Shown: in pieces, positions 37,726-51,800 of the stretch | Layout: each line of letters opens with the position of its first letter | How positions within the stretch are numbered: the first letter of the stretch is position 1 | From: Antedon mediterranea | Lineage: Eukaryota; Echinodermata; Crinoidea; Comatulida; Antedonidae | Direction of reading: 5' to 3' | Assembly (NCBI RefSeq): GCF_964355755.1 | Contig: NC_092677.1 | Span: 8,437,001-8,501,000, forward strand | DNA: 64,000 bases | Position numbers and translations under genes: made by a program | The notes under the pieces: generated by a model | Told to the model about the DNA's origin: nothing | Seen by the model: only the letters and a program-made list of their open reading frames with translations | Databases searched by the model: none

Positions 37726-40700
37726 TCATGAAACAGTTTCTTTGACAAGTACTACTACTTCAGGTAATTGGTCGTCCTTTCCAAGTATATCCAATGCTTC
37801 TTGCATAACTTCAGACGTCACGCGTGATTTGCTGTGAAGAAGTATCGATAATAAAGATTCAGTCTTGTTTATGTCTGAAACTGTTTTACATCGAAACTTC
37901 ATTAATCGAGCACACGTGTTTATCCGTTGAATTTCTGAAGACACGTAAAATACAAATTGTTCAGAAGCAATGTTTTCTGAATTCCAAATGCGTTGCTGAA
38001 TGGTTTCTAGTTGTTGCAAGATGTCCGTTATGTAACTCGTACCGCTCTGTTGGTTTAAGTCATCACGAATCGTGATTACTTGTTTTAGCATCGTGGTCAT
38101 GATATCAAATAGAAGTAGCCTTTCATATTTAATTCCATACCGGTATTTCATTTCTTTTAAAACATTGCCTTTTTCAATTTCGCTAAAACACGGTAAGCGA
38201 AAGTTTATCTTCCGTCTTATATTTTGTATTCGATCAAACGATCGTTCAATCGTTAACCTTTGCTTTATTTCAACTATTCTTTTGTTTATTGTTTTTAGGA
38301 CATTTCCGTATCTCGGATTGAATCGAATGATTGTATGACACACTGGACATTGTTTCAATCTTATACCTTCATCCTTATCCATATATTCATCCATTGTAGA
38401 AACCTCAATTGCATGAGAACAATCATGCAACAATACATATCTTGGTCTCTTCTCTTTACCTGGAAGATATTTTGATGGATGAAAAGAAGCTGGATCACAA
38501 GTTAAGCATTTCTTTTTACAGGGCTCGCCACAAAGACCAAAGCATTTATGTTTGCATTTAAGGGTCTTTAGGCAGGGTTGGTTGCACCTTTTACGATTAC
38601 AAAATTCATCACAGAATTGCGTACACTTAAAGTGAATGCATTCCCATTTACATCGTGCTCCACATGGTTCGCAAATATCGGAACAGGAACGTTGGCAACG
38701 TTTGTGCCAACAACCTGACTGACACATGTTTTTACAAGGCTGACAAGGAATCATTGAGCAGGATTGTTGACAATTGTGACCACAGATAAGTTTTTTATTA
38801 CAACATTCCGTGCATGCCTCGTGTATCTGTTCATGCGTACAATCCTTACATTTTCCATGACATCGATGTTCACAAACTAACGTGGTTTTGCATTGTTCCT
38901 GACAACTGTCTATTGAACATTCTTCAGAACATTTCTTTCTGCATACATGGCCACATGGTAATTTTTTTGAACATCGCTTTATACAGTTTTGAGGTAAATC
39001 ACGTTTGTAACAAAGTTGTGTATTTTCATGTCCACACGACAATGTGACTGACTGTTTAAATAGACATACTACTTCGCCGGTAGTTGCAATTTCTGACACA
39101 TCTATAAAACATTGAACTTTCTTCATATGTCCACACATTAGTTTTTTGTCTACTTTCTCTGTACAGCGGTCTGTACATGGTTTACAACAAAGTTCTTTAC
39201 ATTTGTGTCCACATGACAGGAGTTTTGAACACTTTTTGGTGCAACCTTTTGTTTCTGAACAAATCCGTTTAATTGTGTGTCCACATGCTAGTGTTTCCAG
39301 AATATTTTCAAGACATGCAATCGTGTCTAGGTATTTCGATTCATAGCATTTTATCATTTGTTCATGTCCACATTTGCGAGTTTTAGTAACTTTCACTTTG
39401 CATGTGTTACCAAGTTCTTTAGGATCTACATAACAAGCTACTTCTTTTTCATGGGTACATTGTAGCATCTTTTTAACTAATTCAGTGCAGTTATAACTGG
39501 AGCACGTTTCATAACATTTCCGTTGGCACTGATGCTCACAGGTTAATGTTTTTTGACATGGCATTTTACAACTAAAGTGTTCATCGTGGTGATTATTGCT
39601 TCCATATATGTGATATTTTTTGCATAAATCACCACACTTATTTGCACATGAATGAACACATTCTGTTGGTCGTGAGCATGGCAATGGACAGGTTGGTGTA
39701 AAACAAGAAACGCTAACAGTATGTCCACATTCGAATTTCTTTTCTATAACCTCAATGCATTTTTTTATACAAACATCTCCACATAAATTTGTACACGTAT
39801 GACCACACGCCAGCGTCTTTTCACACGGTAGCTGACATGATGTTATGTAGCATTTAACTTCAATATTGTGGGCACATGGAATAAACGATTTCGTAACAAT
39901 TGTTAAACATCTTGATGTGCATCTTTCAAAGCATAAATTTTGGCATTCATGCCCACACGTCAACAACCTTTCACATGAGTTAGTACAATTTACGGGCTTT
40001 TCAAATTGACTACACTGTATCTTAACCTCATGTCGACATTCTAATGATTTAGTAACCATAACTTCACATGGCAAGCACGGTAGATAACACTTCCGCCGAT
40101 AACACGTCCGATGACCCCGTGTGCATATTCTGACACATATCTCATTGCATTGATATTTCTTATGATTTGGATCACGAGGATGACACAACATTGGACACAC
40201 ATGCCCACAATCTAGGCGAGTTTCACACAGGAGCTTACATCCTCCCATCGGACATTGATTAAATTCTTCGGCCGTAGATACTTTGACTTTTGTTGTTGGA
40301 TGGTTTTGGCAGTACAACTCAATGTGTCTTCCAATACAGTTTGATGATTGCATGTCATTGACTATTTTCATCCAGAGATCATTCTTTTCAGCTAGAAGTT
40401 TGAAGTTTCCAATACAGAACATACCCTTTTTGGCTCGTGATAAGGCTACACACATTCTGTTTGAAACTTTTAAAAACCCTATATTTCCAGCATCGTTACT
40501 TCTTACTAAAGACAGCAAAATTATTTCATTCTCCTCACCTTGATAGTTATCTACGGCACTTACGTACACACCATGCAGGCAAATATACTCCTTGTTTTTA
40601 AGCAGTCGTTTTAAATTAAGAACCTGACCTGTATACGTCGTCAAAATGGTGATACTAGAGGCATCATACCCCTGTTGGTAAAGATACTTAGCAAATGCTA

Positions 40701-43700
40701 AACAATATTCAGCTTCGTGAGCATTCGACTTACTTAATATATCTTCCACAGTCTCCTCTTGAATATCGTGGTTAATGAAGAACAGATTACGAGATACACC
40801 TTTAACGTTATCGAACTCTTTTACTGATTCGTCATCAAGGAGATGGCTGTAGAAGTGTTTTCTCATGATTTCTGATATCTGTGGTCGCATTCGGTGTTGT
40901 GATGACAACTTTTGACAAGGAACACCATTAGTAAGCATTCTTTCAAAAAGAGATGTATCAAGGTTGAATTTGGTTGCAAGTTTGTATACTGTAGGATTAG
41001 GCTTCAATTGCTGGTGGTCTCCAATTAGAATTAAATGCTCGCATTGTTTGGTTAGGCTAGTTACAATGTGTGCCTCTAATATTTCCGCAGCCTCTTCAAC
41101 AACAACTATTCTTGGTCGTATTCCATTTAGTAACTCTTTATTCATAGCAGCACCAGTAGTTGTCATGCCAACCACCGCTGTTCCTCTAAGTACTTTACAT
41201 TTAGATTCATAATCATCTTGTTTAATCATATTTACAACTTGATCATATGCTTGTTGTTGATCAAACAACACTTGTCGTAACTTGTTTTTGTATTTTGTTA
41301 TCCAGTATCGGTACAAGCGCCATTTATCGTGTGCGGATAACATTCTAATGTTCACCCTGTTTGCTTCTTGTTCCGTCATTACATCGTCAGTAGCAGATAA
41401 TTGTTTTCGAACTGTCGCTTGGTGCCTTTTCAAAGGTGCATCTTTACATTTTAATTGTGGGTCATATGCGAGCTTAGAAGCAAGTGCAGTAATAATCGCT
41501 TTCTTTTTTGATTCGTAGTCTTGTCTTGATCTAACGTCATCATATTCCCGTTGATCTAAAATCATGTCAAATTCAGTTTTGATATTAGCATTACTGTCTT
41601 GTTCTACTTCGTCGTCTTCTGTATAATCCTCCTCATCATACTTGCTAACGACGTCCTTGACTCCTTCATCATTGTCGTAAACAGAAAGAAGACCTAGCCA
41701 TGTAGGCAAAGCTGAACGTCTTCCATCTACTCCATATTCTGCTCTGGAGTCTCTCAAACATTTCTGATGGCGAGAATTGATGATATTTTCCAAAGAAAAT
41801 TCACTGATAATGTATTTGTCGCAGAGTTGAATTAGTTCTTCAGCCTCTACCATCCGAGTTGTTATTGAATCTGCAAGTTTATTAATGCTGTGATCCTCGT
41901 TTTTCCTCGTCTTTTTTTCCTTCTTCGCTAACTTTTTCAAATTGAATGGTTCAAGTTTTTCGCTTTTTGACCTTCCGCCAATTCTAACCAAGTTATCACA
42001 AAAACTGAGTATGCCTTCCAGAAATTGGTCTAGGGCATGGTTTGTATAACATATTACCATGATGATGCTATTAGCAGTGTCTTCGTCAGCCTGCTCATGA
42101 ACCTTTGTGGTCCAACGATCACTATTAATGAGGAGAGTTTCAACGACCTTTAATCCAATGTAAGTTTTTCCAGTTCCTGGTGGCCCCTGAATGACTGCAA
42201 GTTCCTTGGTTAAGGCTGATTTTACAGCGCTAATCTGTGATTCATCAAGAGCTAGATGGTCCATTTCTGGCCAAGCATTTTCATCAAGAATGTCTATCAT
42301 GTAGCTAGGATTATTATTCTGGGAGTACTCAAGTAAATTACCTACAGACATGCGTATACATTTACCCTTTACCTTAATAGCTTTAAAAAGTGGCCCTATG
42401 TCGTACATCATTCTGGGTGTATTACAAAGATATTTTGGTATTTTTATATTGTGTGAAGCCTGTATAATATACTTTTCCATAGGTAGATTATTGTCGTCAT
42501 TGAACTGCTGGAGAACTTGCAATACAGGCCTATAACTCTCAAAAAATGCTGTGGATTCTACCATGGTATATAGACGTGAAATCTCCATATTTTCACTGTT
42601 ATGGAATTTAATGTCAACACGACCATGTCGCAATAACGACTCTTCTCTATCACTAATGGTGCCAAAAAGAAGAGTTTGAAAATTGTCATGAGATAAGCAG
42701 ACAAGGGACCCATAGATCAACCGTTTCGTGTTTTGCCATCTTACGTTTTTTAGATTACAGAGACTGAAGTGTACGCGATAGAGAACTCCTTCCTTCTTGT
42801 GGGAAAACACTGGATGTTCAACTTTTACATCGTAATACAAGCGAACATCTGTATTCCTTTTTCTTTGATTTCGTGGAAGTGGATTTGTAACATTGTCCAA
42901 ATGTGTTTGAATTCCTTCACGCAATGGACATATAAAGTCCTCACGTAACAATCTGAATTGTACATCAAGGTAATGATATTGGTTTGCGTAGCTTCCTTTG
43001 ATTTTATTTGGACGAAGGAATGGTAGCTCTTTGGCATGAAGATCTTCAGCCGTTGGCAATATTGGAATATCTCTATAGTCATCAGGTGGTGGCCCATCAA
43101 AAATCCCTTCTCTTATTGCAGATTCAAGTTGTCTCTTCTTTTTATCCGCTTCTTTTAATTCTGATATGCATTTGTATGCTTCTTTTTTAAAACGCGCTGC
43201 ATTAATTAAAGCATCTTGGGACATCTTCCGTTTTTCAAACAATTCTTTACTTTTGACGTCAAGGAGAGTAGTAATCAGGGAAAAATCATTTATTTCTTTA
43301 ATCCCAGGACTTATTCCCAGCAAAAACGTCCATACGAGATTAAGATGTCTTTCGGTGTTCTTTTGTATATCATTTTCTTTGTTAGCATCTATCGTATATC
43401 TATCTCCTAAATGAGTTACATATGGAATAAGTACTTTCTTAAGAAATGGACTCGATCGTAACATATCTACCAGTGTTTTCTTGGTGTTGGATAATTCACA
43501 CTTAAATATTCTTTCGTACATTTGGAGTAGGATTTCAACAACATTATCACTCATTTTCTCATTCTTCAGCAGTTCGTTGAGGTTGTCAGACTTGTCTGAT
43601 AAAAACTTCACTGGATCAGATTTCTGGAATATACTCTTTAGATCTCTAACATTCACTGCAAAAGTACATATTATTAATGTTACAAACGTGTACGGTAGGA

Positions 43701-44801
43701 AAATGCTAGGTAGGCCTATATTTAAAATGGAAATGAATTCATTCATTATCGGCGTATCTAGAATAACGAAAACAGGTAGATAAAAACTAATAACATAGGA
43801 ATTAAGTAACAACGGTGTGGTTTGATCTCTACTGAATGTATGTGTGACCATTACTGCGTTTTGTCATCATTATCAGACAGTTGCCCTTTATTGTTGGGAA
43901 TAACAAACTAATAATCCATCCACATATTAGAAAAGGCCATATTAAAACAAAATAAACATAATTGATTCGAAACAAATAATTCTTTAATATTTTTTTTCAA
44001 GAAGCCAAATGAAAACTACACGTCTATTGTATTTAGTTGGATGAATAACTTCCGAGTAAATTTAGGATTTTGGGTATTTTTAAAGTCGTTGTTCCAAACC
44101 TAAACTGAAACAATACAAATGTAGGCCTACTTACATGGTAAGACTTGACGTCTCTGGTCTACTGTGTCATTACGAAGATATGTAGAATGAAATGCACCAC
44201 CACTTCTAAATAAAAGGTAAGATTACATTTCTAAAACATACTGTTGTCCTATAGAGTATGTTGTAATTAGTCATCCGTTCAAAAGTAGTCAATTGCTTAG
44301 TCTCATAATATCAATTCGTTACAACACATTAGTAATCAATTCGAACCATTGTTCAGAGAGTCGGAAGTAACCGTACTGTAAAATATAACTTTATTCAGGT
44401 ACTGAACGACAGATTTAATCAAAGAAGGTACCGTTATACTACCCTGCGCAATTTTATCTTTCGGCACAGACCTACCTCTGTAGATTTCCCCTTCCTCTGC
44501 CTCTACCTCTTCCTCTATTCTGAGTTTGATATGGTCTTCCATGAGCTCTATGTGCTTCTCTTGCGTTTACGTTTCGATCTTGTCTTCCAAAAGGATATTG
44601 ATAAAGCGGAAGTCTGTTCGTTTGCTGAGGAGCACGTCGTCTACCAAAATGAGGATCTGACCAACTATCAACATCTGCTGTCTCATCATATATTTTGTAA
44701 CGTCGAGGCTCACTTGTTTCTTGGTATTCAGCCCTTCTTACAATCTGATGATGGTGATGCCCGAGATGTCGCCTGGGATCTTTAGGCCTTGCACCTCTCA
44801 T
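37726..44801 (-). CDS. ZNFX1: ZNFX1-like RNA helicase / NFX1 zinc-finger protein, type A copy 3 (nonsense-truncated)
   Basis: Exons 44801-44476, 44205-44135 and 43655-37726 join in frame (phases 2 and 1) to 2108 residues. Walker A is at about 623, EEAAE at about 986, and GDHQQLKPN, SQHRMRPQ, VDNYQGEENE and VALSRAKKG are intact. It has the simplest type A finger array (about 1268-1850) and a CPVC segment near 1904. Translation then meets TGA at 37726-37728 where copies 1 and 2 have CGA (Arg) in VSRCLSFCQ; C-to-T at a CpG explains it. The frame stays open for 269 more codons to 36919, including the RGG tail. Truncation removes the RZ-like motif and RGG tail but not the helicase or fingers, so a shortened protein is possible. 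In-frame sequence upstream of 43655 is intron, not the N-terminus. Confidence 0.85.
44135..44205 (-). CDS. coding exon 2 of ZNFX1-like copy 3
   Basis: 71 bases between acceptor TTTATTTAG and donor CCAT|gtaagt, reading SGGAFHSTYLRNDTVDQRRQ then VLP. The phases match copies 1 and 2; the sequence shares LP/LR-N with copy 2. Confidence 0.7.
44476..44801 (-). CDS. coding exon 1 of ZNFX1-like copy 3
   Basis: ATG at 44801 opens MRGARPKDPRRH; the exon ends RGRGRGRGRGNLQ AG|gtaggt, the longest RG run of the three type A first exons. The acceptor TTCATTTAG lies just before the start (exon begins at 44811). Confidence 0.75.
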
Positions 44802-44811
44802 TACAATTTAT

Positions 44812-46193
44812 CTAAATGAAGTAAGTACCACATTAGTTGCATCTGTTTGGTTGTTTTTATTGACCTTGTTGAATGAGAGTGACCTAAAACAGCATATGAC
44901 AATTATTGGTGTCCTCACATAAATTACATAATTATAAAAGTAAAAAAAAGTTATACAATTAATTTTCGGAGATTAGAGAAAAGTTATTGCCCTGAAAAAA
45001 TCCTAATAATTTTACAATTTGAGTTACACATATCAAATTGTAAATTATTGTGTAATAAATATTAAACTGATTAATCTTTAGACTAATATTTAAAATTCCA
45101 GAAAAATAATAATTTATTCTACAGATGTTGCGTCATTAAAATCTTCATAAGTTTAGGCATTATTAATAATGAATTAAAATAAACAATGATATAAATTGGT
45201 AGTGATGTTGCGTTATGAAGTAAAACACATTTTCTTAAAGTCTCGAAATTGTATTGCCTGGTCAAATTTGGTAATCAACTTTCAAATATTTCAACTGCAA
45301 CACAAAGCAATCAAATGGTAGCATGAGGTCGTCCGTAGTGCAAGTCACATGATATTCATCTCCACTTATTTTGAGGTATGTACAACAGTTACACATCAAT
45401 AGGCCTATACACTGCATATGACAATTGGTTTATACATAAGGTAGAAGGTGGCTGTTAAAAAGCCAAAATAGGTTTGATGTGCCTGTTGGTTTTCTGAAAG
45501 GCTTGGCGTCGTTTATGTGTTGAAGACAATGTACATGGATATTTACGATAAATTGGGCAGTGGGGCCTGATTTTACCATTTAAAATGGAAGAAATCACTT
45601 GACTATTTTCCAAACGTACGGAGGCACGTCAAGGAAATGTATTAAAATACAAATAATGAATATAAATGTAGAAAATAATATATTTTACGGTATATATAAT
45701 TTAAATAACTGTGTGTTGATAGTCACCTACTTTTGTAGACATAGTAGACCTACCGCATTTTTTTTACAGAGGCCTGTTTATTTCTTACCAATATAAGGTC
45801 GGGAAAGTATTACATGTACCTATTCCAAACCAATAATAATATGAAAATATTATGTAAGTATTGTGTATTACGAAGTTGTAATTAGTCAAATCAATCAAGG
45901 CAGTCAATTAAGGCCACAATGATATTCGAGCATTTTGATTTCGGAATAGATTTTTTTTTCCAAATTCCTTTTTATTAGGAATCATAATAATTTGTGTGGC
46001 ATGATGTTATATCTGTTACTCTTATTTTCCGCTAACTGAAGATGACAAGCTTTGCTTTTTACAATGTTGAATAGACTGGGTGAATTTGCTGCGCTCATTT
46101 GCTGCGCTCGTGTAATAATTTTATCAAGTTAATCAATTACTATAGCAAACACTTTTACACATTTCCATGCCCGACACAACCAAGTATTACCCG
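44812..46193. other. noncoding DNA, probable 5' UTR intron of copy 3
   Basis: No coding frame. From about 45197 it matches 55143 onward (GGTAGTGATGTTGCGTTATG), which marks the left edge of the type B duplication block. Confidence 0.6.
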
Positions 46194-46384
46194 ATTCCCC
46201 ACAATATTTTCCGAGTATCATAGGAATATTTGGTAATACAGCGTATCATATGTATCACATGCGGTGCCTGTATCATGTAAGTTTATGTTTAGGGTTAAGT
46301 TATGACATATGATACTAGGGGTACGTCATGTGAAACACATTTGATGTAATTCCAAATATCCTATAATAATGGAGAAATCTAGAT
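46194..46384. mobile_element. palindromic MITE, family copy 2
   Basis: Same family as 27754-27936: TTCCGAGTATCATAGGAATATTTGG at the left (given here in two parts, TTCCGAGTATCATAG and GAATATTTGG), inverted CCAAATATCCTATAATAATGG at the right, and the GGTGCCTGTATCATGTAAG centre. Confidence 0.6.
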
Positions 46385-46417
46385 CTAGTCATTCATGCAC
46401 ATTGGTGGACATCATAC

Positions 46418-46428
46418 GGGGAATTTCC
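46418..46428. promoter_or_regulatory. kB-type site in 5' intron of copy 3
   Basis: GGGGAATTTCC fits the NF-kB consensus and is conserved at 56389-56399 in the paralogous block, about 335 and 240 bases inside the putative first introns. Function is inferred from consensus and conservation only. Confidence 0.35.
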
Positions 46429-46760
46429 TCTTTTAACCTGTAGAAAGCAAACACACTACCTCAGCAATGCCATGGAATTAATAAGGTTAGGTTAGGTTGC
46501 ACAACATCAGATATGCTGTTTGTTTTGTCTATGTTCTGTTTTAGAAAAACATAACTCGTTCACCTCAAACAACTCACCTACTACACACGACATTTATTTT
46601 GTAATAATATTTCATAGATATGTACTTCCTTGTTTCGGCCATTCTGCTGAATATGTGTAACTATAGACCGTGTTTGGTTCATGATATTCATGTTTAGGTG
46701 GTCTATGTATATTATTGTAGGTCTATCTACAGGCCATATTAATAAGCAATGAATATACTT

Positions 46761-46922
46761 ACCATGTATGACGCTTCTAAAGCTCTTTTTGCGCTGTTTT
46801 GTGGTCTAATAGTAGACTAATATACTGTACTGGCACAACTTAAACGACAGCATCTGAGACACACGAAGATAGCATCGTCGGGAAATTCCAACATACAGAA
46901 ATCATGTGACTTAGTACGTCAT
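46761..46922 (-). promoter_or_regulatory. putative promoter and noncoding first exon of copy 3
   Basis: Minus strand order: ATGACGTA (TACGTCAT on plus, 46915-46922), GGAATTTCCC (kB at 46880-46889), then about 117 bases to ACATG|gtaagt (donor 46762-46761). This is the uninterrupted relative of the copy 4 module at 56637-58573. The acceptor just before the copy 3 ATG at 44801 fits. Confidence 0.55.
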
Positions 46923-48823
46923 AATACGATTTTGCAAGACAAGCGAAGTAAAATTGATGCGTAACGACCAGGATAATATATAAATGTACTGTATATGAAT
47001 GCCAAACGGCAGGCAAATCTCGACTGATCTCTTATAATATTCGCTATCCAGTAAAACTGTTCTATTTATAACCATTCGGATAGCTTGTTATCAACACAAT
47101 GATACTAATGATCTTCCTGTTATTATTGATTATATTTGAAATAAAATCATTTAAAAGTAAAATTAGGCTACAATATGCGGAATAAGATTATTATTGAACA
47201 GTTGTTGAACTCTCAACTGTCATTGTGTTGATCAATCGAAAGTCATCATTTAACAATTATTGTTTATTTTACAACAACTGGTACGTAACCGTAACAATAG
47301 GCCTACGGTAACATAATCGATGAGAATATTACACACAGTATAAATGTTATCGTTGATGTCAGTACAAACATGTCGTCGAGTTTCTGCTGATCACTAATGT
47401 AATGCTCACATGGATAGACCTACACCCCGTCAACCAAACATTTGTGTTTACACACACACAATTTGAAGCTTCATTAGTTAAATTGAGTAACAACCGACTA
47501 ATATAAGTTAATAACTATTAACAGACATAAAACAAGTAGAAGATCACCTCTATTATATTCTTTAATATCTCCAAACATAATAAATCAACATACAAAGTAA
47601 CATCAGTAGACCTAATTTATATCCGTTGTAAACTACCATTAATTTTGTTATTTTAATCAGTATTATAATAATCTGAAGTAAAGTTAGATTTTTACAAATT
47701 ATAAAATATCAAACGTGAAAAAAAACACCAAAAATCGTATCACAAAAAAATTGATGTAGTCTGTAAATGATGCATCAATCTAAAATATTTGTGTTTTTCT
47801 TTTAACAGCCATAGCCATTTTAAAAAATTGCAAGCTAGCTACATTTTATAATTCTACTACCAAATATCATTTTCTAGATAGTTTAACGTTTAAAAGTCTA
47901 ATAAGTAATTCTGTTTGAGATATTTGATATGATACACTCAATACATCACAAGTGGAATCTAGTATCTTGGTAAACTTTAAGCTAGGTTAAAAGTGTTTTA
48001 TTTTATCCATGACATTTGTATGTTTTTTTTTTCATTTTCGTAAAATCAGGTTACTTATAAGAATTTATTAGTAATAAAGGAAATAAAGGGTATAATAGAA
48101 AATACCCCTCCTCCAATGGACAATCTATGATGGAAGATTTGATTTATACGGTTTATGTACAACTAACATCATGATTACTACCACTAAGCAAATAGAAGAG
48201 AAACAGGATTTAAATAATCGTAAAATACTAAAGGATATCAATTTAAACACCCAACACAAAACGTAATCCTATAATTATTAAAACCATTACGCTCTTTACT
48301 CAATACTAACAAGAACAAATTCATTATGCCAGAAATTAATATTATGTATGATTAATTTAAATATCACTATTTATTTATTTTATTCCGAATCTGTATATAA
48401 ACTGCAAAAAACAACAAATTCAGGATGACCCTAATAATCCTTACAGAGAAGAATTAATTTTCACTGAGGTCCTAATGAACTGAATACATATTGTAGACTA
48501 ATTATCGATTGAATTATTGTATAGCATTGATATACTAACGTGCAGAAAACAATAAAATCGTTGTGTCTTATGACTGTTACTGATGTTCTTATTGATCATG
48601 ACGTTGTTTGATTGGACTTGGTATATTATTATTTCCATCGAAGTCAGTATAGATGGATCTCATAGTTTTAGTATGAACACTTTTTTTCTGTAACTATCGT
48701 TCATCAGTTATTAAAAAATATTGTCAAATCTATAATTTTCTAAATTGGTTTGTTCGCGCCATCCATTTCACGGGCTAGTGTGTTATCATCTCGAAGGCGA
48801 TGTTGTGCTCCTCCAATCTTGGA
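46923..48823. repeat. paralogous noncoding block 3' of copy 4, partner of 58574-60408
   Basis: Matches 58574-60408 almost continuously. It includes a segment near 47790-47870 (TTTTAACAGCCATAG and TTATAATTCTACTAC) that also resembles the 3' flanks of copies 1 and 3. It must contain the 3' UTR of copy 4. No independent gene seen. Confidence 0.7.
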
Positions 48824-51800
48824 TCAACATTCTGGGCACTTGCTTTCCATCGTGGCACCACCGCAGTCACCTATTGCATATATGTGTCCTTTTGGGCATA
48901 TTCCGGGAATAATACAGCCGCATTTCTCTCGTATTTTCTTCAAGCAAAAATCTACGGTCTTTATATCATCTTCTTTTAGAGGCTTCACGCCAGCGACTCG
49001 TTTTTTAACCATTGATAAATAATCCACTAATCCATCTTTGCTAATTTTAGAAGTATGTAGTATGCTTTTAAGTACATATAATTCCATAAAGTATTTGATA
49101 CGTTGAAGCTCTAGCGATATATCTTCAAAAAGTTGTTCATTAAACCGATTTCTTGGTTTAAGGATCCATTGTTTGCAGGTTTCAAGTTCTTTCTTTATCT
49201 TTGTCTCAATGTTCAAATATCCTGAATAAATTTTGCCATTACCTGCTTTTGAAATCTTTTCTAACTCCAAGAGAAACTGTACTTTGTTCTTCATATCAGT
49301 AACGTGATCCGGTGTCTTCAATGTTTTGAGTTCAGTACTAAGAAATCTACGCGACTCTGTGTCAAATACTCTTGAAATTTTAATTTCCAGCCTTCTTTTA
49401 TCCAAATCTATTAGATGTTTATCTCCATTAATTTTTGCCTTTACACGTTCCATGTCCATTTGTAATTGTTTTATGATATTGCCATACCGCAGATTCCTTC
49501 TAATTGGTGTTTTACACACTGGACAAAGTTTTGGCTTGGCATGGTTTTGTTGTTCGTCTTTATCATCCATCCATGTATCTAGTGCTTCTGATTCTATAAC
49601 GTGACCACAGTCTTCCAACTCAATAAATCTTGCATCAGGCTCATCTTCGTTACCAAACATTATAGTGGTTAACTCTGTTCTATCGCATATCCGACACTTC
49701 TTGGGACACGGCGCACCGCAAAGACCAACACATGCATGACCACATTTTATAAGCTTCTTACATGGTTCATTGCACCTATCTCGACAGCAGAGTTGCCCAC
49801 ATTGTCTTTTACAAGTTTGATGTTCGCATTGCCATTCACACGGCATTGTACAAGGTGTACACTCTTCTCCACATTTCATAGGACATTTGCTATGAACACA
49901 TCGGTTTTCACATGGTTTACTACAGGGTGGACAATTTCGTGTGCATGGTTCAAGACATTCGTGTCCACAAACCAAAGTCCTGCCACATTTCGACCGACAC
50001 TGTTGATGAAGACGACCATTTTTACAATCTCCACATTTTCCTTCACATGTATGGTCACATTTCAAAGAGAATCCACATGGGTGAAAACATTTTAACGGAT
50101 CATCTACATAGCATTTGTATTTGCCCTTATGCCCACAAGGCCATAGTTTACTGACAATCTTTTGACACCTACTTGTACATGGCTGGCTGCATCTTTCATT
50201 ACAGGCATGTCCACACTCTAATTTCTTTGGACAAGCTGACAAACAAGCGACTGTAGACACATCCTTGAAGCAGGGTACCTTCTGATTGTGCCCACAAGGT
50301 AAACATTTTGTCACTGAAACTTTGCATTCCTTCTCACACTCCTGAAAACATTTAAGTCTACAAGGATGTCCCATAGGGCATGTGGCTCTGACACAGGCCT
50401 CACGGCAAATAACTATTTTGTGTTCGGGGTCATATGGGTGGCAGGGCAGCTTACAGACGTGTCCGCATTTAAGTCTGCTAATACAAGGTACGTTGCAACC
50501 TCCTTCTGGGCATTTAGTGAAGTCACTTAACTCACGTATTTCTACGCTTGTGTTTGTGTGGTTTTGACAACACAGTCGAATAGTTGGTCCAAGCAATTTT
50601 TTTTGTCGAAGTTCTTTGACAATTTTGTTCCAGTTTTCATCTTGGGCAGCAAGAAGTTTCATATTTCCGATGCAAAACAATCCTTTCTTTGCTCTCGATA
50701 ATGCTACACACATCCTAGTCTTTTCTTTAAGAAAGCCAATTGAAAGAAGAATTATCTCATTTTCTAAGCCTTGATAGCTATCAACGACGCAGACGCGAAC
50801 GCCCTTGAAAATGTTTGACTTCATTATTTTCTTGAACTTAAAGAGTTGATCCGTGCAGGTTATAAGGATTGTAATCTCTGATGGTTCGTAGCCTTGTTGA
50901 ATAAGGTACTTACAAAGATTTACCAAGAACTCAGCTTCAAAAATATTTGATTTACTAAGAGTTTCGTTGACTGCAGTTTCAAGCTGATTATGTTCAATAA
51001 AGAACATATTATTTGACACACCTTTAATATTACCATACTGAAGGACATTTGGGGCATCTAGAAGGCCAGTGTAAAAATAATTCTTCATAATTGATGATAT
51101 TTCTGGTCTCATTCTATGTTGAATATTTAACCTCTGACAATCCATACCGTTCTTTACCATCCTTTCGAAAAGAGAGATCTCTAACTTGAACTCTTTGGCA
51201 AGATTATACACCGTTGGATTAGGTCTCAGTTGCTGGTGATCCCCAATTAATATAAGGTGTTCACAACCTTCAGTCAGACTTGACACTATATGAGCTTCTA
51301 GCACTTCTGCGGCCTCTTCTACAATGACGATCTTTGCCTGAATTCTTTGAAGCATATTTCTACATCGTGCCGCTCCAGTAGTGGTCATACCAATTACCTT
51401 AGCATCTCGCATCAAACGAAGATCCTCCTCTAATCCGATTTCTTGAAGTTGTTTTCCTAACGCATCATAATTGGCTTGATTTTGAAATAGCGTCTGACGT
51501 TCGTAGTTACAGTATTTCGATATCCAAAATCGGTATAGACGCCAACGATCATTCAGTTTGAGATTCCATATGTTACCAACTCTAGCAGCTTCAATATCTC
51601 TCATTTTGTCAGAACTAAGCAGTTGTTTTTTTAGGTATCGTGATCTCCTCTTTTTATTTCCTGCTAATTGAAAGCCATCTTCATCTGCAACCTGTTTCAG
51701 TGGGTCGTACGCAAGTTGACGTCTAACAGTTTTCTTTATTCTATCGATTTCCTTCACATTTACTTTTTCACCTGTTATGTCATCGTCGACATCAACGATT

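Noticed and set aside
37726-37728. Selenocysteine or RNA-edited TGA
   Set aside because: Paralogs have Arg (CGA) here and nothing suggests a selenoprotein; a CpG transition is simpler.
43656-43851. Possible longer N-terminus of copy 3 exon 3
   Set aside because: The acceptor TTTTGCAG at 43657-43656 and the matching sites in copies 1 and 2 show this is intron.
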